Assembly: GCF_025567315.1 (NCBI RefSeq)
Contig: NZ_JAOQJE010000003.1
Span: 1 to 64,000, forward strand
Reading direction: 5' to 3'
Source of the DNA: Agathobaculum ammoniilyticum
GTDB lineage: Bacteria > Bacillota > Clostridia > Oscillospirales > Butyricicoccaceae
Length of the DNA stretch: 64,000 nt
The notes beneath the pieces were generated by a model. It was not told the origin of the DNA and made no database searches. It worked only from the letters and a program-made list of their open reading frames with translations. Positions 1 through 8,327 of the stretch are shown in pieces; the stretch's first letter is position 1; each line of letters opens with the position of its first letter. A program made the position numbers and the translations under genes.

Positions 1-57
1 AACCTGCGCCGCGTGGAAAGCGCGCAGGGCAAGTGTGATGAATCGGGCCGCGGATAA
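1..57 (+). CDS. 3' end of an unidentified gene (partial)
   Basis: An open frame enters from the left edge and stops at TAA 55-57, giving an 18-residue hydrophilic tail (NLRRVESAQGKCDESGRG). It is too short to identify. It lies 62 bases upstream of the transporter on the same strand, so it could belong to the same transcription unit. Whether this frame is really coding cannot be decided from the window. Confidence 0.3.
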   Translation, partial: NLRRVESAQGKCDESGRG

Positions 58-76
58 CTGAATAGTTTCCGCGGCC
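46..76 (+). terminator. Strong hairpin after the upstream gene
   Basis: GGCCGCGGA (46-54) pairs perfectly with TCCGCGGCC (68-76), and AACT/AGTT extend the stem around a GAAT loop. The stem contains the stop codon of the upstream frame. There is no strong T-run after it, so it may be a weak terminator or an mRNA-stabilising hairpin rather than a full intrinsic terminator. Confidence 0.4.
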
Positions 77-119
77 TTACCGGTTCATGTTTGGCTCATG
101 TCATGAAGGGGTGTAAAGA

Positions 120-1514
120 ATGGAGAATAACGGCAAGCTTCAAAATCAGGATGGCTTTCGGTCCCAGTGGGGCTTTATCATGGCCGCTGTTGGTTCCTGC
201 GTCGGTATGGCAAACGTATGGCGCTTCCCGATGCTGGTGTCCAAGTACGGGGGATTAACGTTCCTGATCCCTTATTTCATATTTGCATTTATCATCTGCC
301 AGTCCGGTATGATGGAAGAATTTTCGTTTGGCCGCTGGGCGAAAAGCGGCCCGTCCGGCGCGTTCGGTAAGGCTATGGAAAACGGCGGCAAATCAAAATC
401 GGTCGGCGAATGGCTGGGCGCAGTTCCGATTATCGGCGCTTTCTGCCTGGCTACCGGCTACGCGGTCATTATGGGCTGGGTGTTCTACTGGACCAAAATG
501 GCGATCACTGGCGAGCTCACCGCGATGGGGCAGGATATGGGCGCTATCGGCGGCGCGTTCGGCGCAGTTGCTCCGGAAGCAGATAGCCTTGGCGAAGCGA
601 TCAAGATGACCTTCGCTACCGGCGGCGCAAATAACCTGTGGATCATCGTCGGCGTAATCGTTTCCCTGCTGATCATGGTCATGGGCGTTGCGGGCGGCAT
701 CGAAAAATCCTGTAAGATCATGATTCCGGCACTGTATGTGCTGTTTATCGCACTGGCAGTCCTGATGATCTTCACTCCGGGTACCTCGGAAGGCTACAAG
801 TATATCTTCACGCTGAATCCGGAAGGGCTCAAGAGTCCGGAAGTATGGGTTTACGCATTTGGGCAGTGCTTCTTCTCGCTGTCCGTTGCAGGCTCCGGCT
901 CGGTCGTATACGGCTCTTATCTGGGCGATAATGTCAAGATCCGCCAGTCCGCTATCATCTGCGCGATCATGGACACCTCCGCGGCGCTGCTGGCAATGTT
1001 CGTCATTATCCCCGCTATGGCTTCCGCTGGCGGCGATCTCGGCGACGGCGGCCCCGGTCTGATGTTCGTCTCCGTGCTGCCTGTATTTAACAGCATGGGC
1101 GGCGTCGCAAGACTGATCGTTATCTTCTTTTATGTGGCGATCCTGTTCGCAGGCGTTTCGTCGGTCATCAACCTGCTCGAGGTGCCGATCAACTTCCTGC
1201 AGGATCAGTTCAAACTGAAACGCTGGGTCCCGACGGTGATTGTACATGCTGTCTCCCTGGCTATCGCGTTGATGATCCAGCCCTGGACTTCTCAGTGGAT
1301 GGATATGGTTTCGATCTACATCCTCCCGCTTGGTGCAGTGACCGCTGGCATCATGTTCTTCTGGATCATGAAGAAAGATACGGCGATCGCTGCAGCACAG
1401 CTTGGCTCGGAAAAACCGGTCATGAAGTGGTTTATCCCGTTTGGTAAATATGTGTTCGTCCCATTATGTGTCCTCTGCTTTGTTTTGGGCATTGCATGGG
1501 GCGGCATCGGCTGA
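120..1514 (+). CDS. Sodium-dependent NSS-family amino-acid transporter
   Basis: The 464-residue product is a polytopic membrane protein of the neurotransmitter:sodium symporter (SNF) family, which imports amino acids with Na+. The family start is visible near residues 13-45: a QWGFIMAAVGSCVGMANVWR stretch containing the unwound TM1 sodium/substrate site (VGMANVWRFP), followed by about eleven hydrophobic segments. Bacterial members of this length (LeuT/TnaT type) usually have 11-12 segments and carry tryptophan, tyrosine, leucine or other neutral amino acids. The substrate cannot be told from sequence here. The start is supported by GAAGGGG about 9 bases upstream. A hairpin follows at 1552-1592. 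The gene looks intact. Confidence 0.9.
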   Translation: MENNGKLQNQDGFRSQWGFIMAAVGSCVGMANVWRFPMLVSKYGGLTFLIPYFIFAFIICQSGMMEEFSFGRWAKSGPSGAFGKAMENGGKSKSVGEWLGAVPIIGAFCLATGYAVIMGWVFYWTKMAITGELTAMGQDMGAIGGAFGAVAPEADSLGEAIKMTFATGGANNLWIIVGVIVSLLIMVMGVAGGIEKSCKIMIPALYVLFIALAVLMIFTPGTSEGYKYIFTLNPEGLKSPEVWVYAFGQCFFSLSVAGSGSVVYGSYLGDNVKIRQSAIICAIMDTSAALLAMFVIIPAMASAGGDLGDGGPGLMFVSVLPVFNSMGGVARLIVIFFYVAILFAGVSSVINLLEVPINFLQDQFKLKRWVPTVIVHAVSLAIALMIQPWTSQWMDMVSIYILPLGAVTAGIMFFWIMKKDTAIAAAQLGSEKPVMKWFIPFGKYVFVPLCVLCFVLGIAWGGIG

Positions 1515-1551
1515 TCCCTCGTCGGTTATCCCCCCGATTTTCCCTTTCAAA

Positions 1552-1592
1552 CAGCGGAGGCTCACAGCAAATCATGCTGTGAGCCTCTGCTG
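1552..1592 (+). terminator. Hairpin terminator after the NSS transporter
   Basis: CAGCGGAGGCTCACAGCA (1552-1569) pairs with TGCTGTGAGCCTCTGCTG (1575-1592) with one G-T mismatch and a 5-base loop. Only a weak TATT follows. Its place 38 bases after the stop codon supports a terminator role. Confidence 0.65.
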
Positions 1593-1667
1593 TATTATCC
1601 ACCGGAGCATGGCATGTCCGATATGAAAAGGTATCGTATCTGCCCCGGCTTTTTCGGATAAGTACAT

Positions 1668-1704
1668 GTCTGCAAAGAACAATAAAAGCACTACTTTTGC
1701 AGAC
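1668..1704. repeat. Inverted repeat upstream of the integrase remnant
   Basis: GTCTGCAAAG (1668-1677) faces CTTTTGCAGAC (1694-1704), an 10/11-base inverted repeat with one bulge around a 16-base AT-rich centre. It sits just before GGGGGGAAATCAGAATG, the ribosome site and start of the dead integrase. It could be an old recombination or operator site of that element. Confidence 0.45.
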
Positions 1705-1718
1705 GGGGGGAAATCAGA

Positions 1719-2091
1719 ATGAAACAATACCAATTAGCAGAAAAGCTGATCACGGGCTACATCCGCTATTTACGCGCGGAGGAGCGCGGTACCGGCACGT
1801 TCGAAAAATACCTGCTGGACGCCGCCCGCGCCCAGGGCCGAGAACGTCTCTCCCTGCTCTTGGAAGCCATCTACGCCACCGGCATCCGCGTTTCCGAAGC
1901 ATGGTATATCACTGTCGAAGCCGCGCGGGAATCCCCCTCAAGGGGAAGATACGCACCACCCTGCTGCCTGCTAAACTGTGCCGCAAGCTGCTGCAATATG
2001 CCAGAAAGCAAAAAAAACCGTCTCCGGCAAGATTTTTCTCATGGGAAACGGCAAAAGCCTGTCGCGCAGGCAGATATGGGCGAATTTGTTT
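1719..2091 (+). pseudogene. Decayed tyrosine recombinase/integrase
   Basis: Pieces of a site-specific integrase of the XerC/D tyrosine recombinase family are visible in three different frames. The first frame (from ATG 1719) holds the N-terminal SAM-like start (EKLITGYIRYLRAEE) and then jumps directly into the catalytic core (LLLEAIYATGIRVSE), so most of the core-binding domain is deleted. A second frame carries LKGKIRTTLLPAKLCRKLLQ, and a third carries SGKIFLMGNGKSLSRRQIW. The HxxR box and the catalytic tyrosine are not found. The gene is therefore deleted, frameshifted and non-functional. Bases 2092-2277 beyond it hold no gene I can support. The element may explain how the bio operon next to it arrived, which is inference. 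Confidence 0.8.
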
Positions 2092-2277
2092 TTGTGCTGG
2101 AATACATTCTTTCCAAAAGCAGCTTTCGGAGGGATCATAAACAACAGCGGCCCCGATCTGCCAATCATGCCCTTTTTACCCGTTTCATTAACAGTCTCCT
2201 GTTCGGGTCGCTCTATTGCAGTTGCACGTCCGCTCATAGGCATTGAGAACGCCGATCGCCGTTCCTCCCGTTTTGTT

Positions 2278-3480
2278 TCATCCCTCGGCAAACCATGCTT
2301 TCATGGTATCCAAAACCCTGACAAGCGCTTCCTCCGTAATCACATAAGGTACCATCGCATACATATAATTCAGGAAAGGCCGGCTGAACACGCCCCGCTC
2401 AAAGGCAAACTGTTGGTATCCCGCAATCGTCTGGGGATCGTATACCTCAACACACACGCAGGCACCCATAATGCGGATCTCCTTGATCCGCGGATCGGAA
2501 AAGCCTCTCATTTCCCTGCGTGTGATCGCCTCTATCCTATGTATTTTGGACATATAATCCTGTTTTTCAAACAGCTCAATGGATTTCAGCGCTACACTGC
2601 AGGCCAAAGCATTCCCCATAAAGGTCGGCCCGTGCATCAAGGCATGGGCGGGATCGTCGTCATAAAAGCCTTCGTATACCCTGTGGCTTGTAACCGTGAC
2701 GGCATGACCGATATATCCGCCGGTCAACGCTTTTCCAAGCACAAGGATATCCGGCAGGACCAGATCCGCAACAAAACGGTTTCCGGTACGGCCGAAGCCC
2801 GTAGCGACCTCATCAAAAATCAGGAGTACGCCATAGCGGTCGCAAAGCTCCCTGGCGCGCTTCAGGAAAGATATATCATACATCCGCATGCCGCCCGCCC
2901 CCTGCAGCAGTGGTTCGACAATAAAGCAGTTCAGGCGCTCATGGTACGCCGCAAAGGCTTTTTCCAGCGCTTTGATTTCCGTCGGGATATGGATGACCTT
3001 TTCTCTTTTCCCATAGGCCTTCAAAACAAAATGATAATCCTCGTCGTCGCCTACCTCCATGGCCTTGAACGTGTCCCCGTGATAGGCGTGTTCCAGTGCC
3101 AGCACCATGGTCCGCTGCGTTTCGTCCCGATTGACGTAATACTGCAGGGCGATCTTCAGCGCGACCTCCACAGCGACACTGCCGGAATCCGAAAAGAAGC
3201 AGCAGTCCAGATCGCCTGGGAGCCATTCCTGCATCTTGTCAGACAGCTTCTGCGCCGGTTCATGGGTCAGCCCTCCCAGCATGACGTGAGCAAATTTCCC
3301 CAACTGCTCCGTGATCGCCTGGTTAATCTCCGGATGCTTATACCCATGGATAACGCTCCACCAGGAAGATACGGAGTCGATCAGCTTCCGGTTTTCTGTA
3401 TAAAGGTAAACCCCTTCCGCATCTACAATCTGGTAAGGCGGCTTCATGGTTTTCATCTGTTGATATGGATACCAGATCAT
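2278..3480 (-). CDS. bioA: Adenosylmethionine-8-amino-7-oxononanoate aminotransferase
   Basis: BioA makes 7,8-diaminopelargonate from 8-amino-7-oxononanoate, using S-adenosylmethionine as amino donor and PLP as cofactor. The 400-residue protein shows the class-III aminotransferase layout: the WWSVIHGY and FFSDSGSVAVEVALK regions (residues 40-109), the PLP-ring aspartate in IFDEVATGFGRTG (D223) and the Schiff-base lysine in LGKALTGGY (K250). It is slightly shorter than many BioA proteins (about 430), with no internal break. It is the last gene of bioY-bioB-bioD-bioA, 17 bases after bioD. No clear terminator is seen beyond it; the integrase remnant follows. Confidence 0.96.
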   Translation of the reverse strand: MIWYPYQQMKTMKPPYQIVDAEGVYLYTENRKLIDSVSSWWSVIHGYKHPEINQAITEQLGKFAHVMLGGLTHEPAQKLSDKMQEWLPGDLDCCFFSDSGSVAVEVALKIALQYYVNRDETQRTMVLALEHAYHGDTFKAMEVGDDEDYHFVLKAYGKREKVIHIPTEIKALEKAFAAYHERLNCFIVEPLLQGAGGMRMYDISFLKRARELCDRYGVLLIFDEVATGFGRTGNRFVADLVLPDILVLGKALTGGYIGHAVTVTSHRVYEGFYDDDPAHALMHGPTFMGNALACSVALKSIELFEKQDYMSKIHRIEAITRREMRGFSDPRIKEIRIMGACVCVEVYDPQTIAGYQQFAFERGVFSRPFLNYMYAMVPYVITEEALVRVLDTMKAWFAEG

Positions 3481-3497
3481 TTTATTCCCTTCCTGTT

Positions 3498-4181
3498 TTA
3501 TTCATATAAGGATTCCAGCGTTTCCAGTGGGATATCCAAATCCGTGTCCCCGTTTTTTACGCAGGCCAGCACCTTTAACCCTGTCATGTATTCACACATC
3601 GATCGATTATCCTGATGCATCATACTCTCCGGATCGAAGTGGTTAAAAATGATCCCTTTGACCGGAAGCTGATGCGCCTTCATATATTCCGTGGTCAGCA
3701 CCACGGCATTGATCGTACCCAGCCCCGCATCCGTCACTATCAGGCTGCTCAGCTTCCTCGCCTTGATGAAATCTTCCAACAGCAGTTCCTGTCCGTCGAA
3801 GCGGAGCGGGCAGACAATGCCGCCTGAACCCTCCGCCGTAACATATTCATGACGGCCGCACACTTTATCAAAATCATGGAGCACCCGCTTCAGCTCCACT
3901 GGATTGCCCTCCATGCGGGCCGCCAGATGCGGAGAAACCGCTGTTTCATAGAGATAGGGACACATCTCGCTTATCGGCTGCGCAATACCGGAAACCGCCT
4001 TTACATGTAGGGCGTCGCCCGCAAGCAGACTGCCGTCCGCCCTGCGGTCATTCCCGCTCATCGCCGCCTTGTAATAGGCGGCGTTCCTTTTATTTCCCCA
4101 AAGCTTTTTGATGATCAGACCCGTTACATAGGTCTTACCAACATCGGTTCCCGTGCCTGTAATAAATATTTTTTTACTCAT
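3498..4181 (-). CDS. bioD: ATP-dependent dethiobiotin synthetase
   Basis: BioD closes the ureido ring of dethiobiotin from diaminopelargonate, CO2 and ATP. The 227-residue product starts with the family P-loop GTGTDVGKT (residues 9-17) and has the TAEGSGG stretch expected near the substrate site, and a normal family length. Its ATG overlaps the end of bioB by 8 bases, indicating translational coupling. It provides the substrate for BioB and uses the product of BioA, so gene order matches a three-step biotin pathway (BioA, BioD, BioB). Confidence 0.96.
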   Translation of the reverse strand: MSKKIFITGTGTDVGKTYVTGLIIKKLWGNKRNAAYYKAAMSGNDRRADGSLLAGDALHVKAVSGIAQPISEMCPYLYETAVSPHLAARMEGNPVELKRVLHDFDKVCGRHEYVTAEGSGGIVCPLRFDGQELLLEDFIKARKLSSLIVTDAGLGTINAVVLTTEYMKAHQLPVKGIIFNHFDPESMMHQDNRSMCEYMTGLKVLACVKNGDTDLDIPLETLESLYE

Positions 4182-5151
4182 TGCAAAGGCCCACCTCGTA
4201 TCCCAGACCTTTCAGCAGCTCCATATCGGTTTGCGTGGTAATGCCGGCAGTTGTCAGCATATCGCCGGAAATCGCCGCGTTAGCGCCGGAGGTAAAGCAG
4301 CTCCTGCCCTTATCCGGCAGCTGCCCCCTGCCGCCTGCCAGCCGGATCGAAGCGTCCGGCAGAATAAAACGGTATACTGCAACGATCCGCCGCATATCCT
4401 CCACGGTCAATCGAGGGTTATTTTCCATCGGTGTACCGGGAATGGGGTTGAGCATATTGACCGGAACGCTTTTGATCTGCAGCCTGCGCAGCTCTATCGC
4501 CATGTCGATCCGGTCTTCAGCTCTTTCGCCAAGCCCCATGATCCCCCCGCTGCATACCGAAAGCCCTGCCGCCTGCGCCGCGTGGATCGCCTGCACCTTG
4601 TCGTCAAAGGTATGCGTCGTGCAAATATGCGGAAAATTCCTGCGGGAGGTTTCCAGATTGTTGTGTACTCTCGTTACGCCCGCCTCCTTCAGCTTGCGGA
4701 ATTGCCTCTTGTCCAGCAGGCCAAAGGATACGCAGACCGAAATGCCAACCGTCCTTTTTATTTCTTGCACAACCCAGCACATCTGCTCCACCTCCCCATC
4801 AGACAGCCGTTTGCCCGATGTGACGATGGAATAACGGAGTACTCCCCGTTCCTGATTGCGCTTTGCCTGCGCAATGATCTCCTCTTCTGGCAGCAAAGGG
4901 TACTGTGCGGCGCCGGTATGGTTATGCGCGGACTGCGCGCAAAACCTGCAATTTTCCGAGCAGCGCCCGCTCTTCCCGTTGATAATCGTGCAGATATCAA
5001 ACCGGTTGCCGCAAAAATGTCGCCGGATAGCATCCGCGCTTTTACACAGTTCGTCCAGTGGCTGCTGGTAAAGGCACATCGCTTCCACCTTTGTGATCGG
5101 TTCGCCGCTTAGAACTTTTTCCGTCAACTGCTGTAAAGCTTTCATCATCAC
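4174..5151 (-). CDS. bioB: Biotin synthase (radical SAM)
   Basis: BioB inserts sulfur into dethiobiotin to form biotin. The 325-residue protein has the radical SAM cluster motif CSENCRFC (Cys64, Cys68, Cys71), the YSIVTSGKRLSD region and MLNPIPGTPM, all typical of BioB. It begins with three consecutive Met codons; ATG 5151 is 1 base after the bioY stop codon, and translation may start at any of them. It is co-transcribed with bioY upstream and bioD downstream. No bioF, bioC or bioW lies in this window, so pimelate-side steps must be encoded elsewhere, or an intermediate must be imported. Confidence 0.97.
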   Translation of the reverse strand: MMMKALQQLTEKVLSGEPITKVEAMCLYQQPLDELCKSADAIRRHFCGNRFDICTIINGKSGRCSENCRFCAQSAHNHTGAAQYPLLPEEEIIAQAKRNQERGVLRYSIVTSGKRLSDGEVEQMCWVVQEIKRTVGISVCVSFGLLDKRQFRKLKEAGVTRVHNNLETSRRNFPHICTTHTFDDKVQAIHAAQAAGLSVCSGGIMGLGERAEDRIDMAIELRRLQIKSVPVNMLNPIPGTPMENNPRLTVEDMRRIVAVYRFILPDASIRLAGGRGQLPDKGRSCFTSGANAAISGDMLTTAGITTQTDMELLKGLGYEVGLCNE

Positions 5152-5152
5152 A

Positions 5153-5701
5153 TCACATCCGATTCATGATAGGGATCAGCCGTTTTCCCAGGATGGCGCC
5201 GAGAATGCACAGCACAATATCACCAGGCACGACCAGAATAAAACAGTACAGGAACAAGGGCCACAAACCGATTGGAGTGCCCAAATAGAAATTGCTTATC
5301 AGATAATAATATACCATTCCGAATAGGTACACGATTCCAAGCCCGATAAAGTTAGCGGTAAGCAACCGCTTATATCCCGGATTGGCGGCTTTGTTTGCGA
5401 TGCGTCCCGTGACATAGGATGCGATGGCAAACCCGATAATATAGCCAAAGCTCGGTTTCAGCACATAGGCCAAGCCGCCACCTTCCGCAAATACCGGCAG
5501 CCCCATAAGCCCAAGCACAATGTAGATGCAGACCGAAGCAGCGCCCCATTTTCCTCCCAGCAGCAGCCCTGCCAGCATGGTAAATAAAAGCTGCAGCGTA
5601 AACGGCACCACTGGAATGGGAATCCGAATAAACGCCCCTACAACGATCAGCGAGGTAAACAAACCGCAAAGAATCAAGTTTTTCGTTTTTGCCGTTCTCA
5701 T
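5153..5701 (-). CDS. bioY: Biotin ECF transporter S component BioY
   Basis: BioY is the biotin-binding membrane subunit of an energy-coupling-factor importer. The product has about six hydrophobic segments and the family region with VVPFTLQLLF near the first loop and GGGLAYVLKPSFGYIIGF in the middle. I chose ATG 5701 (182 residues, MRTAKTKN) because AGGAGAGAAAGA lies just in front; a longer frame reaches 5749 without a ribosome site. The shared EcfA/A'/T module is not in this window. It is the first gene of the biotin operon, so uptake and synthesis are co-regulated, probably by BirA through the operator at 5818-5848. Confidence 0.95.
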   Translation of the reverse strand: MRTAKTKNLILCGLFTSLIVVGAFIRIPIPVVPFTLQLLFTMLAGLLLGGKWGAASVCIYIVLGLMGLPVFAEGGGLAYVLKPSFGYIIGFAIASYVTGRIANKAANPGYKRLLTANFIGLGIVYLFGMVYYYLISNFYLGTPIGLWPLFLYCFILVVPGDIVLCILGAILGKRLIPIMNRM

Positions 5702-5795
5702 TCTTTCTCTCCTATGGTACGCTTCCGATCTATCGCATATTTTCCGCAAGCGCCTTTTTCCCGTGGATGCATTTCCTGCCTTTTAATCGAGAATC

Positions 5796-5824
5796 AGTAT
5801 AACATACCCACACCCCACCGTCAA
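5796..5824 (-). promoter_or_regulatory. Sigma-A promoter of the biotin operon
   Basis: Read on the minus strand there is a -35 TTGACG (5819-5824), a 17-base spacer and a -10 TATACT (5796-5801). It lies about 95 bases upstream of the bioY start. The -35 hexamer is inside the left half of the BirA-type palindrome. Confidence 0.85.
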
Positions 5825-5848
5825 CCTATTTTATTTTTAGGTTTACAA
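5818..5848. promoter_or_regulatory. BirA-type biotin operator
   Basis: The right half TAGGTTTACAA (5838-5848) matches the known BirA half-site exactly. The left half CCGTCAACCTA (5818-5828) matches its inverse at 8 of 11 positions. The palindrome covers the -35 box of the bio promoter, so a biotin-loaded BirA repressor should block RNA polymerase. BirA itself is not in the window. The half-site consensus is from established knowledge; binding here is inferred. Confidence 0.75.
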
Positions 5849-5905
5849 TAATTATTGTTTAGGCAACGTTTTCTAATTCGGTAGCCAGCCATCCGGTCAG
5901 GCCGG

Positions 5906-6307
5906 TCAGAAGCGCTCCCGCACCTCTTCATCAGCGGCGGTAAAATGCTCCTCCAAAAACGCCTGTACTGGCTGGATATCGGTCGACTAGTTGAGCAGCG
6001 CAATGATATCCGCTACAGGTTCCGGCTCCGCGGCGGTTTCGGATATATACTCGAGCAATACATGATTTTTTCCGTTTCCGCCGCAAAGATAGCGCCGTGT
6101 TGGACACTGCGGATAGAACGCATCAACATCCTCCAGCCGGTGCAGATGCGTATATGCCTTACACACACTCTCCGAGACGACGTCGAGCGCATCCTCTCGG
6201 TTTCTGGTATAGCTATAGGCCACGCAGTAAAACGAGTCTTTCCGCGCATCAATCAACTCCATGAATTATTCTTCGTCGACATTTGATTTCTTTTTCAGCA
6301 GCCTCAT
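5906..6307 (-). pseudogene. Broken ECF-type RNA polymerase sigma factor
   Basis: A strong AGGAGG site precedes ATG 6307 and reads MRLLKKKSNVDEE, then an in-frame TAA, then FMELIDARKDSFYCVAYSYT and EDALDVVSESVCKAY. The latter is sigma-70 region 2 of extracytoplasmic-function sigma factors. After HRLEDVDAFYP the similarity ends and the frame continues through unrelated sequence with another in-frame stop (5987-5989) to 5906. Region 4 is absent. It has a nonsense codon and a truncation, so it should make no working sigma factor. The remaining tail could be a fragment of a second deleted gene. Confidence 0.7.
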
Positions 6308-6394
6308 ATCCTGTGTCCTCCTTTCATATAGTTAGACGCCGGTCAGGCACCGTTCGTTGAAGCGTTTTTCCCAACCCGCTCCGCGCGTCTTTCG

Positions 6395-7100
6395 TCAGGA
6401 CGCACTCCCCGTCTTACGCACAGCGTTGTCCTGAAAGCGGAAATACTGCGGGTGATGGCGGGACCGGGTATATTCAAACATGACGCCATCGCCGTTATAG
6501 GTTTGGCTGATGACAACCGCAAGACCGTTGCAGTCCCCCAAATTCAGATACTCCTAGTCAAGTGGCGTCGCCTTTTCCACCGTTACCACCCGTTTGCTAT
6601 TGACGATCGAAACATGCAGCTCCTGTTCCAGATAACGGTAAATCGAGCCGGAAGCAACCTCCTGTGTCAGGTTTCATGCCACATCCTGCCGGAAGGAGCT
6701 GCGGTTCAGGATCAACGGCCGTCCGTTCAGATAGTGCAGACGCTGGATAGAATACAGCCTTGTCCCCTCCGAAAAGCCGGTCTTTTCCGCCAGCGCCGGA
6801 TTGGTCGCCACCTCTGAAAAGCGCAGCACCCCGCTCGTTCCTTTCCAGTGATTGCGCGCGGCCGATTCGGCAAAGGTTTCGATCGTACCAAGGGTAAATG
6901 TGGCCTGCCGCGCGGGTTCAAAAATATTGCGCACACCTTTTCCCCGCATAGTCCGCACATAACCGGCCCGCGCCAACTCGCCGACCGCACGTCGCAGCGT
7001 GTTGCGCGGGCAGCCCAGCGATCAGCGTATGCTCGGATGGCAGCAGTTCCTGCGGCGGATACTGGCCGGATTCGATCTTCTCCTTATGGGGTTCAACCAC
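6395..7100 (-). pseudogene. treR: Broken trehalose operon repressor (GntR/UTRA)
   Basis: The remnant reads as a GntR-family repressor with a C-terminal UTRA effector domain, TreR type. The winged-helix part is split by a frameshift near 7020: KEKIESGQYPP and LPSEHTLIA are in one frame, and PRNTLRRAVGELARAGYV in another. The UTRA part (TFTLGTIETFAESA, GTRLYSIQRLHYLNGRPL) is interrupted by in-frame stops after FRQDVA and after TPLD, and it ends with YFRFQDNAVRK and TGA 6395-6397. Three lesions make it clearly dead. The extreme N-terminus is missing and abuts the treC remnant head-to-head. Functional TreR senses trehalose-6-phosphate. Confidence 0.8.
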
Positions 7101-8197
7101 ATAAATGGTTTCGGAAAGCGCTTTCCGGCGATCCTAATTACGAGGATTATTATATCTGGCGCGAAGGCGGTCCCGACGGCACGCCGCCAAACAACTGGGA
7201 AAGCAAATTCGGTGGCAACGCCTGGAAGTATCTTCCGGAAAAGGGCAAATGGTACCTGCACCTGTTCGACCTCACGCAGGCTGACCTCAACAAGGGCTTC
7301 CGCTTTGATGCAGAACTGCTACCAATATGCGGGGGCGGATACCGGCGAGTTGAGCATGGTATTCTCGTTCCATCACCTCAAGAAGGTGGATTATGTAAGC
7401 AATGGTGGCTTGTGCCATTTGATTTTCAAAAGCTCAAGGATATCCTGTTTTCGTGGCAGACTGGCATGAGCGAGCACAACGCCTGGAACGCGGTTTTCTG
7501 GTGCAACCACGACCAGCCGCGCGTGGTATCCCGCTTTGGCGACAAGGGCGAATATTGGAAACTGTCGGCCAAGATGCTGGGTACGGTTATCCACTGTCTG
7601 CACGGCACGCCCTATATCTATCAGGGCGAGGAGACCGGCATGACCCCCCTGGGCTTTTCCTCGCTCGACCAATACCGCGACGTGGAAAGCATCAACCATT
7701 TCCACATCCTGCGCGGCTGTGGACTGCATGAGGACAGCGCCTATGATATCCTCCGCGTACAATCGCGCAATAACAGCCGCACGCCTATGCAATGGGATGG
7801 CAGCAAAATTGGCGACTTCTCCGCCGCCGTGCCGTGGATCGAAATGAATCCCAACCATACGGCGATCAATGCTGCCAGCCAGATAGACGATCCCGATTCT
7901 GTGTTCGTCGCCCACTACCAGAAGCTGATCGCGCTCCGTAAGCAGTATGATGTGACCGCCAACGGCGACTTTGCACCGCTTGACAGCGGGCATCCGTCTA
8001 TACTCGCCTACACCCGCCGTACTGCCGGCGAAACGCTGGTCGTGGTCAACAACTTTTACCGCAGGGAAACCGAGTAGGACTGTCCGGTCGACCTGACCGG
8101 CTTCCGCTGTCTGCCTTTCAACTATGAAGACGCTGCGGTACAGAAGCATCTGCACCTGCAGCCATACGAGTCCCTGGTGTTCTACCGCGTGGAATAA
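7101..8197 (+). pseudogene. treC: Broken trehalose-6-phosphate hydrolase (GH13)
   Basis: This is an alpha-amylase family enzyme of the TreC/oligo-1,6-glucosidase type. Readable parts are WFRKALSGDPNYEDYYIWR, LHLFDLTQADLN, WNAVFWCNHDQPRVVSRFGD, TPYIYQGEETGMT, RTPMQWDGS and a C-terminal PYESLVFYRVE. About 125 N-terminal residues are gone; the block holding the catalytic nucleophile (normally after QADLN) is deleted; two compensating frameshifts lie near 7315-7395; and a TAG at 8075-8077 precedes the last 39 codons. A long open frame from 6848 covers much of it, but only by crossing treR sequence backwards. The enzyme cannot be active. Confidence 0.85.
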
Positions 8198-8278
8198 TCC
8201 ACGCTGGACGACGCCGAACAGGGATTTCCGTGCGAAAAGGCCTGCGGTTTCTTTCCCTGTCAGCAAATATTTTCCTAT

Positions 8279-8327
8279 AAAAAGGCTGCGGCAGACACGA
8301 AAAAAGTGGTCCGCCGCAGCCTTTTTA
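8279..8327 (-). terminator. Intrinsic terminator of the hypothetical gene
   Basis: On the minus strand GGCTGCGGCGGAC pairs with the TCTGCCGCAGCC arm and is followed by TTTTTAT. It begins right at the TAA of the gene 8325-8837. The stem is also T-rich on the plus side, so it may stop transcription both ways. Confidence 0.85.

Noticed and set aside
1978..3615. 545-codon plus-strand frame over bioA
   Set aside because: Antisense shadow of bioA apart from a short piece of dead integrase at its start.
7113..7128. CRE-like palindrome CGGAAAGCGCTTTCCG near treC
   Set aside because: It resembles a catabolite-response element, but it lies in readable treC coding sequence (WFRKALSGDP), so it is most likely a coincidence of codons.
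6848..8077. Long 409-codon frame as an intact glycosidase
   Set aside because: The first 85 codons are antisense treR sequence, the enzyme N-terminus and catalytic block are missing, and the C-terminus lies after a stop. It is a pseudogene.
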